Positions 20,251-31,534 are shown, counted from the first letter of the stretch. The stretch is 64,000 nt of DNA from Lepidostoma basale (GCA_022606425.2 JAHDVF020000732.1:1-64000), one strand, 5' to 3'. Notes: a model not told the origin generated them from the sequence alone. Program-made: numbers and translations.

Positions 20251-20824
20251 AAAGAGAATTTGCAACAAATTTTTAATTGAATACAAAATCACTCGATATT
20301 CAAGATAAAATATTGTACTACAAAACAGATTTGAATTACATATTCAATTCGAGATCTTTAGGAAAGCTATCGATAGTTAGAGAAAAATACAAAATGCTCG
20401 CTCCAACATCGAGATGAAATGATAATAAAAGAAAACATTCTTTCTTGAATTAAATACATATAAATGAGTTGAAAATGCTAGCAGCCTTAAGATGGAGGAC
20501 GAGGAGTGGATTTGAGGGGAGAAATAACAAGATACTCGTGCAAATTTCAATATTTTCGTCTTCACGTCGTTAATGTCGGTTAGTGAAGGCGGATTTTGGT
20601 AAGATCATTTCATTACCGTAATCAGAAGATACGTAATTAAATTCCGCGTAGATTTTTCCAGCCATAAACGCCGGCTAATGAGGGGAGTGTTTGTGCGCGG
20701 ATAGCTCGGGCGTTTTATTAGCTCAGTTTTGGAATGGGAGTGAGGGAACTCCACTTATCCAAAAACTAGTTTTAGTAATGTGGTAGACCTACAAGGTCTT
20801 TACGTGTTCATGATATCAGCCATT
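20251..20824. other. Unique sequence with GC-richer island at 20560-20760
   Basis: The island contains TAATCAG, GGCTAATGAG and TAATTAAATT among CG-rich words. No repeat or ORF. Confidence 0.3.
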
Positions 20825-21430
20825 TATTTAACTTACTAACTAACTAACCATCACATAGTTTCTAAGCAGGGGTATGCAGAGACACAGGCCTCTTGAGCTT
20901 GCTCTATAATCATACATAGTGACACGTTTGCTTGATGATTTTTCCACTGCAAAAAGGCTGCCATTTAGTAAATTTGGAATTTTATTTGGCAAACCTCAAC
21001 TTCCTTTTCATTCACCCCTTTTTACAACTTTAAAATCATTTTTCCTCATCCATTATATCATGTCCAAACCTCTTAGTGAACTCTTTCATAATGAATACGA
21101 TTGAAAGCCTTGCAAGGGCATTTTCAAACTGGCAGTTTGAGAATGCCCTCGCAAGGGGAAACAAATTTGTCACAATTTATATAATTTATATAAATTTAAT
21201 CCAAGTAAAACCACTAAACAATCGTGTTTACTATTATTAAATGAAAACTTTTCTCAATTTTATTTATATTATTACCTTATATGTCTTAATTTAATATTCT
21301 ATCAAACTTTTGCATGGAATTTCCGAACATTGTTCTAAGTGATCTTATTTTTACGACATTTGTCATAATCTCACCTTCCTTTTGCTAGCCTCCTCTTTCG
21401 TATATAAAAGTTTGCACTTAAAAACTTTCT
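20825..21430 (-). mobile_element. Family A-like LINE 3' end, diverged, interrupted
   Basis: Starts with ACTAACTAACTAACCATCAC (20832-20851). Antisense ORF text continues to about 21106 (CATGTCCAAACCTCTTAGTG) and resumes at about 21288 (AATATTCTATCAAAC, CTCACCTTCCTTTTGCTAG). The break holds the hairpin at 21108-21156 and AT-rich DNA. Confidence 0.6.
21108..21165. repeat. Hairpin with hammerhead-like 3' half
   Basis: Arms 21108-21131 and 21133-21156 (CCTTGCAAGGGCATTTTCAA against its near complement) pair over 24 positions with few mismatches. The right arm continues as GGGGAAACAAATTTGTC, and TTGAGAATGCCCT precedes it, the same CTGANGA-to-TTGA(N)AA degeneration seen in family S. Confidence 0.5.
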
Positions 21431-21499
21431 ATTTTTCCGTCTCTTGTAAACCTATCCTTTGTCATGTTGATTAATCAGATTTAATGTAAATTGTAGGAA

Positions 21500-21830
21500 T
21501 ATATCTTTAACAGCCGTAGTCGTTCACTGCTGGACATAGGTCTCGCCCATACTTCTCCATGTATGACATGCTATACGGGGGGTGGTTGGCATTGCAACGC
21601 CACGCTTGCCAGACGGGTTGGCGAGGTGTCCTTCCACGTTAGCCTATGCATCTATATTATCACTGAGGTTGTTAACACTCGATCTCTAACATTTCGCAAA
21701 GTTTCCAGGGGAGACCAAAGTCGAGGAGGTGTGGATAGGTACTTGGGATCAGATCAATCCTCCAGCGTAGCATGGCCATCACCACGGTGATGGCCATGCA
21801 CCGCTCGAAGAGTCAATAGGATCCCCCTTA
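21500..21830 (-). mobile_element. Probable LINE 3' fragment, GC-rich
   Basis: The plus strand reads CGTAGTCGTTCACTGCTGGA at 21517-21536. The minus strand gives ETYVQQ-TTTAV, close to the common insect LINE terminus Y-V-Q-Q-W-T-T-T-A. The remaining 250 bases are GC-rich and unassigned. Confidence 0.45.
21770..21799. repeat. Perfect 14-bp inverted repeat
   Basis: GCATGGCCATCACC (21770-21783) and its exact complement (21786-21799) flank AC. Lies in the GC-rich fragment above. Confidence 0.8.
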
Positions 21831-22104
21831 CTCCCCGTAGGAATATATAAATAAGTGAAATTATTTGAATGCAATAATTTTCTTCTCATCTCACTTTTTA
21901 TGTTGATCTTGAAACGACATGTAAATTGCTAAACCCTTAAAGCATGTAAAGGAGGTTTTCCTTCAATTTTTACGATCGACATGTTTCGTCGTTTTAACGC
22001 ATCGTCAAATTGTTTAATAGGCACAGCGATATACATACGATTTTTTTAAAGTTAAACCTAAATGCACTATTTAAGTACAATATATAATAATAACTATTAA
22101 GTAC

Positions 22105-22490
22105 AGACGAACGTGTGGATACTCTGTGTATGATAGAGTGTCGAATGAAAATATTATATAAGAAGTGAATGTTGTGCGAATGATGATGTTATGAACAAAA
22201 TAATGAAAGGATCATTAAGATGGTTTGGACATATGGAAAGAATGAATGAAGAAAGAATGGTAAAAATAATATATGTTAACGATGTTAAAGGACCCAGAAA
22301 AAGAGGAAGACCGAGGAAAACGTGGAACGATCAAATAAATCAAATATTGAATGTCGGCCATGTGAGGAGTCAGAGAAATCGACGCGCGTGCATGACACGA
22401 TGTATGAATGTGTCAGGAAAGAAAAGTGTGGCAGTTCATTCTTTCTGCCTACCCCTTCGGGGAAACGGATTAGATAGTTAGTTAGTTATA
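22105..22490 (+). mobile_element. Family A LINE 3' end, (TTAG)n-tail type
   Basis: The open frame at 22191-22481 reads MNKIMKGSLRWFGHMERMNE, ERMVKIIYVNDVKGPRKRGR, PRKTWNDQINQILNVGHVRS, QRNRRACMTRCMNV. A deletion then shifts frame, and the 3' UTR ends at GTTAGTTAGTTA (22478-22489). Among the least eroded copies. Confidence 0.85.
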
Positions 22491-23319
22491 TTTGAGAGCT
22501 TTCCTATTTTTACATTGTTTTATTACTTATTTACGCTTTACGGATTACTAACTGATTTGACTATAACAATAAAGGTATGTGCGTCATACGAAAGGTGTTG
22601 ATTATTTCACATACATACTCGTATAATACACAAAAATACTAACGGTTTGATAGTTTATGGTACAGTTTTGTTGGTTGTACAGTTAGTTACAAAAAATACA
22701 CAAAAAATTAAATGATCCAAAATCTACTAATTGAAAAAATGTAAATAGAGTTAGTTCGTATACTGTTTTCTTCAATTGTCAGAAGTTTTTTTATTCCCAA
22801 ACCAGGAACGGTGTAAATTCCTGTAATATACGAACCGAGCGTAGGTTGGATGGAAAACAAGGTGAGTGTATCCCGAAATGATCGTAACGCAATTCTCTCG
22901 TGAAATATCTTTATTTGATCTTTCTTAGTACGAGCATATAACACGAAAGAGTTACTTGTGTAACCTGAACATACACTTTTAATTCCCAGCCCCTCGTAAC
23001 ATCTATTTTAAGTACATTACAAAGATATAGTTGATTTTTTTAATAAATGATATATTATTTGCGTTCCTGGTATTATAATGTATTATACGAGTATATATTA
23101 TATTTTACCTGTAATCAATAGATGATCTAAACTTTGATATTTTTGTAATGTCTGTTGAGATAATAATTTGATTTGTTTAGATGTGATATTTGACATGGCT
23201 ATGACAGTTAAAAAATATAATGATAATATTTTGATGTAATGTTTATGAATCAAACCATATTTGTATACATCGTGCTAAAAATGCTTCACTGGAATAGGTT
23301 TCCTCAATAAGGAGGTATG
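22491..23319. other. AT-rich sequence, nothing recognised
   Basis: A 78-codon minus-strand frame (22708-22944) has no recognised domain. Confidence 0.35.
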
Positions 23320-23490
23320 TAAAAGATAGAATTGTCTCCCCGAATGGGTAGTCATAAATAAAGAACAGCCACAATGTTATTCCCTTACAAACTTCTCTTG
23401 ATTCCTCAAAATTCTTACATCATGTCGTGAACGAATGTCGATTTCTCTAACTTAATATTAAGTATTAAATATTCACGACGTTCATTTTCT
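23320..23490 (-). mobile_element. Family A LINE 3' UTR fragment
   Basis: GTCTCCCCGAATGGGTAGTC, TTCTCTTGATTCCTCAAAAT and GAATGTCGATTTCTC follow the family A 3' end read antisense. No tail is left. Confidence 0.6.
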
Positions 23491-24427
23491 AGAAGCATTT
23501 TATCATATTATCTGGGAATTGTATATTTCGCCTCCCTAGTACATGAATAATTAAAATTGAAAAGACAGCGATTACAAAGAAAAACATGATGTACTTAAAA
23601 TATGAAACCGTCGCAAATCAGGTGTTTAAAGTTTAAACATGTTTTATACAGTCTTCCCTTTTGAATAAATAGCGTTCTATTTTTTTAAGGCCAACATTTT
23701 TCTAGGTGTCTGAAAAATAATTAATGACCATTTATTTTATTGATTGTGTAAACCTTATTTGTTTAAACAAACTACATTAAATTTTAAAAGCTTTGCCTTA
23801 TAAGAACCCCGAGTGGAACAGAGTACCTACAAAAAGCTCATTTCATAGAACCTCAAAAAACTTTTCTTCTACGAAAATACAATATTTTTAATTTTCTCAT
23901 ATTTAATTATATCAAGTTATATCTTTGGTTTTCGTATTCTGATTGTAATTACATTGGTGGGTTTCTATGGTTATCAAGCTTATAAAGGTATAATAATAAA
24001 TTTTATACATGTCAAGAAAAATAATCTGAACGTGAAATTAAAATAATTGAATGCTTTATATATATTATATATATTTAATAAAAATTATCCAGAGTGGTTA
24101 AAGCCATAATGAAAAAGAATAGATAATTTTTTAATTGGTAAATTCGCAAATGCATTATTCATTTATGTAATATTTAAATGTGTGTAAATGAAATACAACA
24201 AACAAAAAAAAGAAAAAAGCACCCATAATCTTAAATCTTAAATCTACGTTTAGTTCATTTTGGAGGTTAAAATAATTGATATGTTTCTAACTGTATTTTT
24301 TCCTAGAAATATTATTATATTATATATTATTTTATTCGTGTGTTTGTAATAATCCTAGTTCTAAATCTTTAACAAAATGATTTCCGTTAAAGCTTAATTA
24401 TTTCACTACGAATCCGATGTATATACT
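23491..24427. other. AT-rich sequence, nothing recognised
   Basis: No feature supported. Confidence 0.35.
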
Positions 24428-24683
24428 TGTATAAGCAGTGGCGGTCTCCCATAGAAGCCCGGTTTGCAAAAGACATTTTGAATCAAAACCTCTTCTGGCT
24501 TACAGAGGTTCAGCTCTTGTGTCTATTCCTCTTAGTTCTGATAGGAACATTGTTGGAAGGTGATTTGGTGGGTTATTGATTTATGCAGGGGCATGATTAC
24601 TTATATTTGAGTTTTTTTATTCAAAATTTCTTACGCAAGCCTGGCTTCTGGGCTTCTATCGGAGTATCGCCACTGAATATAAG
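24428..24683. mobile_element. Non-autonomous DNA transposon, hAT-like MITE
   Basis: Terminal inverted repeats start CAGTGGCG (24436) and end CGCCACTG (24675). Similarity extends inward about 45 bp (CCCATAGAAGCCC against GGGCTTCTATCGG). The flanking octamers TGTATAAG and AATATAAG agree at six of eight positions, compatible with the 8-bp duplication of the hAT superfamily. The 240-bp interior has no transposase. Confidence 0.6.
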
Positions 24684-25254
24684 GATGTTTTCATCTTTGG
24701 GATTCGTTTATGATAATATGAAATAATATATTAATTATTATATGTATATGTGTAAGTGTACGCACGTTCATTGAAATGGTGTTAATATATGTACGATACT
24801 TATACGAGTGTGTATGAACGGATCTAAAATACGTGTAGGTATAATATAATGTAAAATAGAGAGAAAAGCGTAATTTTAAGATTACCCTACATATGTATGT
24901 ATGTTATGTATGCTGTAACTAATTATGAGCATTATGTGAGTACCGAGGATGTGCGTAATAATATTTCCTACAGTGGAAGTTCATTGTAGTAAAATTTTAC
25001 GAAGCGTGTTGAGTAATAGTGTGCGTAGAAAATTTGCAGAAATAATTCACCGAGATTTTAGTACACCCTACCTCTCATTACCCGGTAAACGGGTTTCTTA
25101 AAATACCGTTTTGCTTGAAATCGTGTTGTATGAGACTTAGAGCTAGTAACACAAAGGGTTAATACGAATGTAAATATTTCCAAAATTCTTAGAAAGGTAA
25201 AACGTGTGATTCACTTAAATAATAATAGGACATCTATAAAACATAAGTTTGATT
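24684..25254. other. AT-rich sequence, nothing recognised
   Basis: Position 24965-24985 has a leader-like CAGTGGAAGTTCATTG, too short to call. Confidence 0.35.
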
Positions 25255-25315
25255 TGTATTAATTATTTAATATGGAGTTTTACGTCATTGTTTAAGAAAT
25301 AATGAATGAAATCCG
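25255..25315 (-). repeat. Family S leader fragment
   Basis: The complement of the family S leader: TATTTAATATGGAGTTTTAC then ATTGTTTAAGAAATAATG. Confidence 0.5.
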
Positions 25316-25499
25316 AAAGGCGCTAAATAATAGTTGAATTAAAAATAAGCAATTACATTTTAATAAAAATAAGAATATATTGAACACAAAAACAATATTT
25401 TTTCATATGAGATTTGTGTCCGAAATTTCATTAAAAAATAATCATAGAAATGAAAATGTGTGAAATAGAAAACCAATCAAAATATTAAATATTATTAAG

Positions 25500-25892
25500 A
25501 AATCGTCACCTGAAAGTAAGAAGGTCCCAACTGACAAAAGTAAAAGGCTGAGAAAAATGAAGTCAAAGTTTTGTTGGTTTCGGGTGTGTATCTTGGAATA
25601 AAAGAGTTTTTTTCCAATTTCCAGAGATTATTTTACCGAGAAACATGTAAATTTTGTCTGGCAACAGTTAGAATAATAAAGTTCTATGTTTAAATGAATC
25701 CTTCTTCGATGAATCGTGTGTTTTGAATGATCAGATGAAACTTGATTCATTTCGTAACATCAAAATGACGATACTATTACATGTTTTTTTTAATTGTACG
25801 TATAGATAAGGTGAGTAAGAACCCATTTCACGAAAAAAAGCCAAATGTGAAATTTTGTTAGTTGGAACCCTCTTACTCTCAGGTGACGAAAT
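25500..25892. mobile_element. Non-autonomous DNA transposon (MITE), unclassified
   Basis: Inverted termini CGTCACCTGAAAGTAAGAAG (25504) and CTCTTACTCTCAGGTGACG (ends 25888) match over about 35 bp, extending into GGTCCCAACTGACAAAA against its complement. AAAT on both sides (25500-25503 and 25889-25892) suggests a 4-bp target duplication. The 385-bp element has no ORF of note. The superfamily is not recognised. Confidence 0.65.
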
Positions 25893-26424
25893 GTTAAAAG
25901 TATAATAACTCTAAAACCTTGAGTATTTTGTTATTTTTCATTAATTGCATTTTTATGTTTGAAAAGTACAGTGTTATGTTTGCCGTCGTGCTAGAGCGAA
26001 ACCGTGTAGAAAGTTGTAGTTTTATATGAGGATTTAAACAATTTATCTTAACGTGTTTAAAGTGAAAACGTGTAGTAAATAGGATGCCGTTCTGCAGAAG
26101 GTTAAGTGTACTTAAAACCTTAACTCTCTGAAATGTGAAATAACACCAAATTCAAATGCCCACACTCAATTAATCACATACGATGATTTATTTTTAATTG
26201 CTTAGAACTCTCCAAGAATCCAAAATATAAGGCTTTTGTTTTAACTGCTTTATTTAAACTAAGAAATGCTAATACCATCAACAGTCATATAGTACAAATT
26301 TTCTTAATGAATAATACATAATTGATAGTGATTTGGGAAGAACTGAACTCTATTCTGTAGATTCTATCCCGTTTCCCTATGGATCTAAGGATCTATAGAA
26401 TCTAATTGTTGAAAAAAAACATCG
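25893..26424. other. AT-rich sequence, nothing recognised
   Basis: No feature supported. Confidence 0.35.
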
Positions 26425-26560
26425 TTAAAACCTCCAGAATTGCTAATGTCTAATAAAGGCGAAACATGACATCTCCATAACTTAAAATAAAGCTGAAAAC
26501 AGACGTTATCATTCATCTTGTTAGTTTAACGTCAGAGTTTAAGAAACAATGAATTAAGAA
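26425..26560 (+). repeat. Rearranged family S fragment
   Basis: Contains AAGGCGAAACATGACATC (core 3' half) and GAAAACAGACGTTATCATTC (right arm), then the leader complement CAGAGTTTAAGAAACAATGA in reverse orientation. Confidence 0.5.
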
Positions 26561-26714
26561 ACTGGCCATACTAATAATTCTACCGTGAAAAAAAGGTCTT
26601 TCTATTTCAGAAATAAAAAAATATCCGCATTTTCATATAGTTTCATTAAAGCTTTTACTTTTGACGCATTTCGCCATGTATATATGTATTTATTGTATAA
26701 TATAATATAACTAA

Positions 26715-26850
26715 ATAATTTACATCACGCCGTCTCCCCAAAAGGGTAGGCAGAAAGAATGGACTGCCACACTTTAACCGATGCGGCACTCCATCCTTCT
26801 CTTTTCGCCCGCTGTGATGGGTTGCGAACCTCATCGGCATTTACGAACAT
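26715..26850 (-). mobile_element. Composite repeat: family A 3' tail joined to unrelated head, copy 1
   Basis: Antisense, the family A 3' end (CATCACGCCGTCTCCCC...GGACTGCCACACTTT) stops at ACTTT and continues AACCGATGCGGCACTCCATC. The identical join occurs at 46081. Two loci sharing the join show it pre-dates insertion. Read on the minus strand, GGATGGAGTG(C/G)CGCATCGGTTA resembles a tRNA box A region, so a SINE using the LINE tail is likely. An internally deleted LINE copy is the alternative. Confidence 0.6.
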
Positions 26851-27369
26851 CAGCAGTTTCCTGGAATTGATTTATGTTATAAAGAAATTCACGTTCGTTG
26901 TGTTTTAAAATATTTTGTTAGGTTGATGATAAATTTTCTAATGATTACAATATGAAACTATTTGTAAAACCTAATTCGAAACGTTATTATAAAACGATGG
27001 CTAAGTACGAGTATACTCGTATTTGTATGTCTCATATTTGAAGAAAAAATTTAAAACGATATTAGAGTACTAAAACGACTTTAAATCTATCAAATTATGT
27101 TTAAATTGACAATATCAGATATATTTTATTCGTGACAATTCAGCTGCTAGCTCAATAATCCAAAGAACCAAATAAGAAACTCATTATTTAGTCTACCTTT
27201 TGGATATTCGTAATACTTTCTACAGGCTGGGGAAAAGTGTTTTTTCGTTTTAAAAACGAAAGAAGTTCACAAGATGTACCAAGCAAAGCGATTCTGTATA
27301 GATTAGGATTAGGCGTTCTGTATTCTTGTGGCAACAAGTAACACGAAGTTATCCGGATCTTATAAAGTT

Positions 27370-27730
27370 GTTCGCTCTCAGTGGATGTTCAATGCGGATG
27401 TTCGCGCCGCGCTCACAAAAGAGATAACCCGGGTACGGATGTGGTGCGAGTATCTCCACAGCGGAATGCGTTCCACGGGATTGCTCGGGTTACGAATTTG
27501 ACTGCGGAATAAGTGTGGCCGAACGAATTTCAATAACGAATTCAACGAGAACAGTTCCACCAAGACGTAAACTGATGAAAACCAGCAGTATTTATTTCCA
27601 CACGAAAGAGCTTTCAAATATTCAAGTCCCGTAAGGTTTATAGTATACAGGGAAATAGTCCCGAGTCCCCTTGACGGGAAACGATATAGTCTTATATGGA
27701 CCGTAGAAATGGAACATTTATACATTATAC
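27370..27730. other. GC-richer island, possible LTR remnant
   Basis: A 115-codon minus-strand frame (27378-27725) has no recognised domain. On the minus strand there are TATAAGACTATATCG and GGAAATAAATACTG, compatible with a promoter and a poly-A signal of an LTR, but no second copy, TG/CA ends or primer site can be shown. Confidence 0.25.
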
Positions 27731-28245
27731 TACCCCGAAATCATATTTCTTTCATTCCTTTATTCAATTCAGAAGACTTTATGATAATTTTTGTCCCGAA
27801 GGGGCGCTTTTCCTCAATTGGTAACCATTAAAATGCTTCGTCGACGATAATTTTTGGCTCTACGCAGTCGATCTGCGTAATTTCATCGCTTTGATCTGAA
27901 TGGAATTAGATTACTGTTTCCATTTAGGAAAAATGTTCGGATTAATGTTATCTCTGGATCAATAATACCCGAAGAGGAATTCTCGGGGCCATCGCTTCTA
28001 TTTAAGGTTTTCGATTTTTAAAAGTACTCTAATTTGGATCGGATTTAATTTTAATGAGATGAAACATTCCATTTTTACTTATATAAGTGTATTTGGTTCA
28101 GATAACAATTTTCATGTTTTTTGGGTTATATGTATGTTTCCAATGAATTCATTATCTAACAAGAGCTCTTTAACAATACAAGTAAAATAAAGTTTAATAA
28201 AATAACTGCAAATGTTTTCTTTACTTTATTAAAGGTTAATGCACT
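27731..28245. other. Unique island grading into AT-rich DNA
   Basis: 27780-28030 is GC-richer with CG-containing words (CCGAAGGGGCGC, CGTCGACGATAA) and no repeat. Candidate conserved non-coding element. Confidence 0.3.
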
Positions 28246-28248
28246 TAA

Positions 28249-28458
28249 TTTGGAAGAGAATTTGTAACACAGTTAAAATCCAGGTTATTTATCAAATATT
28301 TTAATAAAGACAAAAATATCACATGTTTCGGAGGTGACCTACAATATCATATTTACATCCAAGGATGGAAGTCGCTTCGGAAATATGTTGTAAAATATTT
28401 TTTTATACGTGTATAAAGTGGATAATATAAGTGTCAAAATTCTCTTTCCAAAGTTTTC
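28249..28458. mobile_element. Palindromic element, GGAGG type, degraded
   Basis: Imperfect inverted arms run from TTGGAAGAGAATTTG to CAAAATTCTCTTTCCAAAG. The left arm on the minus strand has CACCTCCGAAACATGTG. The right arm has AGGATGG...CTTCGGAAATATG. Related to 31320-31505, with the cores eroded. Confidence 0.6.
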
Positions 28459-28659
28459 TTTAATAATTTAAACGTTAAATAATTTTGCGAAATGTTATGT
28501 TTTTCTTATTGTGTAGAAATGAAACTGATCATGAATTTTATTTCTAGTACAAAAGCAAGAACATGGTGGGTTCCAGACGTACCTGCAGTACTCATACGCT
28601 AGCTCTTTATCATCTTGCAAAATAATTTATTCATAAAAATACGGAAATCACAACATTTC

Positions 28660-28722
28660 TATGATATGAAATAAACCTTCAAGAAAACAGACGTTTTCAT
28701 TCGTATTAATTAAGCATAATAC
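28660..28722 (+). repeat. Family S right-arm fragment
   Basis: TTCAAGAAAACAGACGTTTT followed by CATTCGTATTAATTAAG equals the outer right arm of family S. Confidence 0.55.
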
Positions 28723-29214
28723 AATATATAATATCTAGCTGGGTCGTTACCCATTGTAATAAGTTCAGTAGTAATAAGTTTATCTTCCAAATAGCTTCCG
28801 AATAAAATATGAAGTAAATGATGTAATCCGTAAACGAACGCGAAATTGTTCGCGGAGTATGTATTATATTATGCACGTCTTAATACAAAAAAATATTCAC
28901 CCTGAGGCACTCACGAGCGGGTGTACTACATCCATAATAAAATATGAGAGAGATGATTCTAAATACGTTATTTTTCTAAAAGGGGGTTATACATTTAGAA
29001 AATCCATCTTTCCTTGAATATTTCATGTATAAAACAGGAACGCCCTTTCCATTTTTTCTCCGAGACAGTCTTATTTATCAATTTGCACAAATTTTGCGAC
29101 TGTTGAGAATACCTACATAAGTACATATTCAACATTTCATCATTATTATCTATCCGTAAAGATTCGGCCCTCTCCATATTCCTCCTTAGATATTCACTAT
29201 AGAGTTTCAATTTA
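28723..29214. other. AT-rich sequence, nothing recognised
   Basis: The 71-codon minus frame at 28995-29210 is unassigned. Confidence 0.3.
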
Positions 29215-30360
29215 ATGTCAAATCATCATCGGCTGTCCCTCCTGTCCGAGGAAGACTGTCCTTCACGGTTGTGGGTCTGCATGTGACTGAAGAGCCCGAT
29301 CCTGGACCCACAAATTCTAGGGCGTCTGGGGCAGGGGAAGGCGCTTATTGTGGAGCCGTCACCGTCTCCCAGTGGTCTCTATTTTCTCCTCCTCCTCTCT
29401 GCGACATCGTCTCTGCGCTGTGCTTCAAAGTCTAGCGTGCTTTTATGTACTGATGTTCTCCACCTAGGTCTGTCTTCTGCAGTCTTTTCCCAGCTATCAC
29501 AGTCAATGCTAGTCTTTTGTAGGTGTCCTTTAAGGGAGTCCTTAAAGCGTTTCCTCTAACCACAGTATGAACGTTTCCCTTGGGTAAGCTGATAGTACAT
29601 AAACTTCCTTGGGAGTCTTGTCTCAGGAATTCTGACGACGTGACCAGGCTAGCGCAGTTGTCTCTGAATAATGGTAGCTTAAAAAAATACTTGTCATATT
29701 GACCTGAGCAAGTATGCTGTCATTTGTCCGTTTGTCCTGCCATTTCACATTTAGGATCCTACGTAGACAGTGTTGGTGATATCGCTCTAGGGCTTTTATG
29801 TGTCATCTGTATGGGGTCCATGTTTACGAGGCATACAGGAGTGTTGGCAGGATAACCAACTTGTAAACAAGTGCTTTGGTGTCCTTTCTGAGGCCATGGT
29901 TGTCAAATATTCTTCTTCTCATCCGCCCGAAGGCTGCGCTGGCCGACTTTATGCGGTAATGGACCTCTTTGTCAATATGTACCTTTTGAGATATATGGCT
30001 GGTCTTTTACATATATTAGTGGTGGGGCAATATTTGATGATTTGGGTTCTTTTTGATACAGGACTTTGGTCTTTCCAATATAAGTAATTTCTTAAGTCCC
30101 ATCACAAACACATTAACGATATCCTGATGACCCTCCTCAGTATTGGAACAGACAACAGTGTCATCTGCGTACAAGTTCAGTTATGGGCAAAACATGCGTG
30201 TTCCTTTTGGATTGGAGCCTTCTAAAATTAAAGAGACCTCCTTCCATACGGTATGAGAGGTGGATACCAGTTGGTAGTTTGTGCGTTATTGTTTCCAGCA
30301 TGGCGGCTAAGTACAAAGAGAACAGTGTTGGTGCAATAATGTCAAATACTTGAAAAACAG
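29215..30360 (-). pseudogene. Non-LTR reverse transcriptase, palm to C-terminal zinc finger, decayed
   Basis: Reading down the minus strand from 30360: APTLFSLYLAAML, GIHLSYRMEGGLFNFRRL, then LVYADDTVVCSNTEE at about 30150, the polymerase YADD box. Next come HIDKEVHYRIKSASAAFGRM, RRRIFDNHGLRKDTKALVYK, LERYHQHCLRRILNVKWQDK, later RFKDSLKGHLQKTSIDCDSW with RPRWR, and finally RIGLFSHMQTHNRE, a C-terminal C2H2-like finger. Frameshifts and stops occur throughout. The C-terminal finger after F-K-D-x-L-K is typical of L2/CR1-like invertebrate elements. Plus-strand ORFs here are shadows. Confidence 0.8.
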
Positions 30361-30900
30361 AACTGAATTTTCTTAGCCAATTGGAAATTGATAATTATTA
30401 AAGATTCCGTTGATGATGGTTAATATACCAAAATTTTCTCGCTAATGGCCATAATATTGAGTAGTTTTCAACTTCACAAGGTTTTCCACAACTGACGTTC
30501 AGATGAAATCCTTCCAAACACCAAAGCAGTACCTCAGTATTGGATAGACCATAAACTTCTGTGATCAAGAATCTGTGGTCAATACATGTTCGAAATATTT
30601 TGTCTTATTCTTCTTATATGTTTAAAGACCTGCTATTGGTTGCATCTCCGTACTTCTGGGATGTGGAATGCTTACTTTCTTCCACAACCATCTTTTCGGT
30701 GGTCGGCTTCGTTGTCGGGAACCCGTTGGTAGACTGTATCTTTGGGATCCTATTTTCTAGCATACGGGAGACATGCTCGTTTCAGAATCTTATCTTCAGT
30801 ATCGTCTTTTGGTGTCAATGTCTCCAGCCTCGCAAAATTCTTTTATTTCTGTACGATTTCATAAATTTTCTATTAAGTTTACACCCTGCGTAATTTCAAC
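30361..30900 (-). pseudogene. Possible second LINE C-terminal fragment
   Basis: Minus-strand pieces RMLENRIPKI and NGFPTTKPTTEKMVVEE resemble R-M-x-x-x-R-I-P-K ... RRGRPKKRW of LINE tails in broken frames. Weak. The 110-codon plus-strand ORF is likely a shadow. Confidence 0.3.
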
Positions 30901-30982
30901 ATTTTATTATTGATATATTATATACAAATTCTTAACAAGATCCAATTATATTTTATTAAACTATTATATGTAATTTATTTCG

Positions 30983-31239
30983 GGGATCGAGCTTGGAACA
31001 ATCTTCCAATCTCCCTTCACACCTTAGATGCATAAATGATCCGATAGATTTCAGATCTAAATTGAAAACCCATCTTTTTCATATTTCATACCCAATTTAA
31101 ACATTTATACTTTGTTCTACTTACTTTTAAACCGATCGTTTTTTAGGCGGTCACATTTAGATTTTCAGATTTAAAACACGTCTTAATGCGCCCTTGAGGT
31201 GATTACATCACAAAAACGGCGCTTTAAAAGTTAGCATAT

Positions 31240-31270
<31 letters not shown>

Positions 31271-31275
31271 ATTAT
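30983..31275 (+). mobile_element. Non-LTR retrotransposon 3' end with (ATT)n tail
   Basis: The plus frame gives AWNNLPISLHTLDA, then after a frameshift FRSKLKTHLFHISYPI and a stop. W-N-x-L-P, F-R-S-x-L-K-T-H-L-F is the classic terminus of Jockey/CR1-like polymerases. A 3' UTR follows and ends in ATTATTATT repeats at 31232-31275, the simple-repeat tail expected of this group. Confidence 0.7.
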
Positions 31276-31319
31276 TGAACGCTTAGACATTAACACTGTG
31301 GAATTCCATAGTAATGTAC

Positions 31320-31505
31320 TTAGGGAATTGAAAATAACTTTGTTTAATCCACTATTTATTAAAAAATATTAAAAAAAACACGACATGTTTCGGAGGATAC
31401 CTCCATCTTGAATACCTGATGATGGAGGTATCCTCCGAAACATGTCGTGTTTTGAAATATTTTTTAATAAACAGTGGATTAAACAAAGTTATTTTCAATT
31501 TCCTA
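31320..31505. mobile_element. Palindromic hammerhead-type element, GGAGG type
   Basis: Arms 31320-31407 and 31418-31505 are inverted copies with few mismatches, from TTAGG-AATTGAAAATAAC outward to GGAGGTATCCTCC. The plus-strand arm keeps a full core. The minus-strand arm has lost it (TTCAAGA in place of CTGATGA). Confidence 0.75.
31416..31446 (+). ncRNA. Hammerhead ribozyme-like core (intact residues)
   Basis: CTGATGA, T, stem II GGAGG/CCTCC closing TAT, GAAAC, AT, GTC, with predicted cleavage after 31446. GAATAC (31410-31415) pairs with GTGTTT (31447-31452) as stem I, two of six pairs being G-U. All invariant residues are present. One extra unpaired base follows CTGATGA. Confidence 0.6.
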
Positions 31506-31534
31506 AATATGTATTAGTATTGTTAATTGAACTT

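Noticed and set aside
27378..27725. 115-codon minus-strand ORF as a protein
   Set aside because: No domain. The sequence looks more like GC-richer non-coding or LTR-like DNA.
29350..30893. Plus-strand ORFs of 69, 95 and 110 codons
   Set aside because: They are antisense to a polymerase carrying the YADD box on the minus strand.
31232..31275. (ATT)n as an independent microsatellite
   Set aside because: It directly follows the 3' UTR of a LINE whose clade is known for simple-repeat tails.
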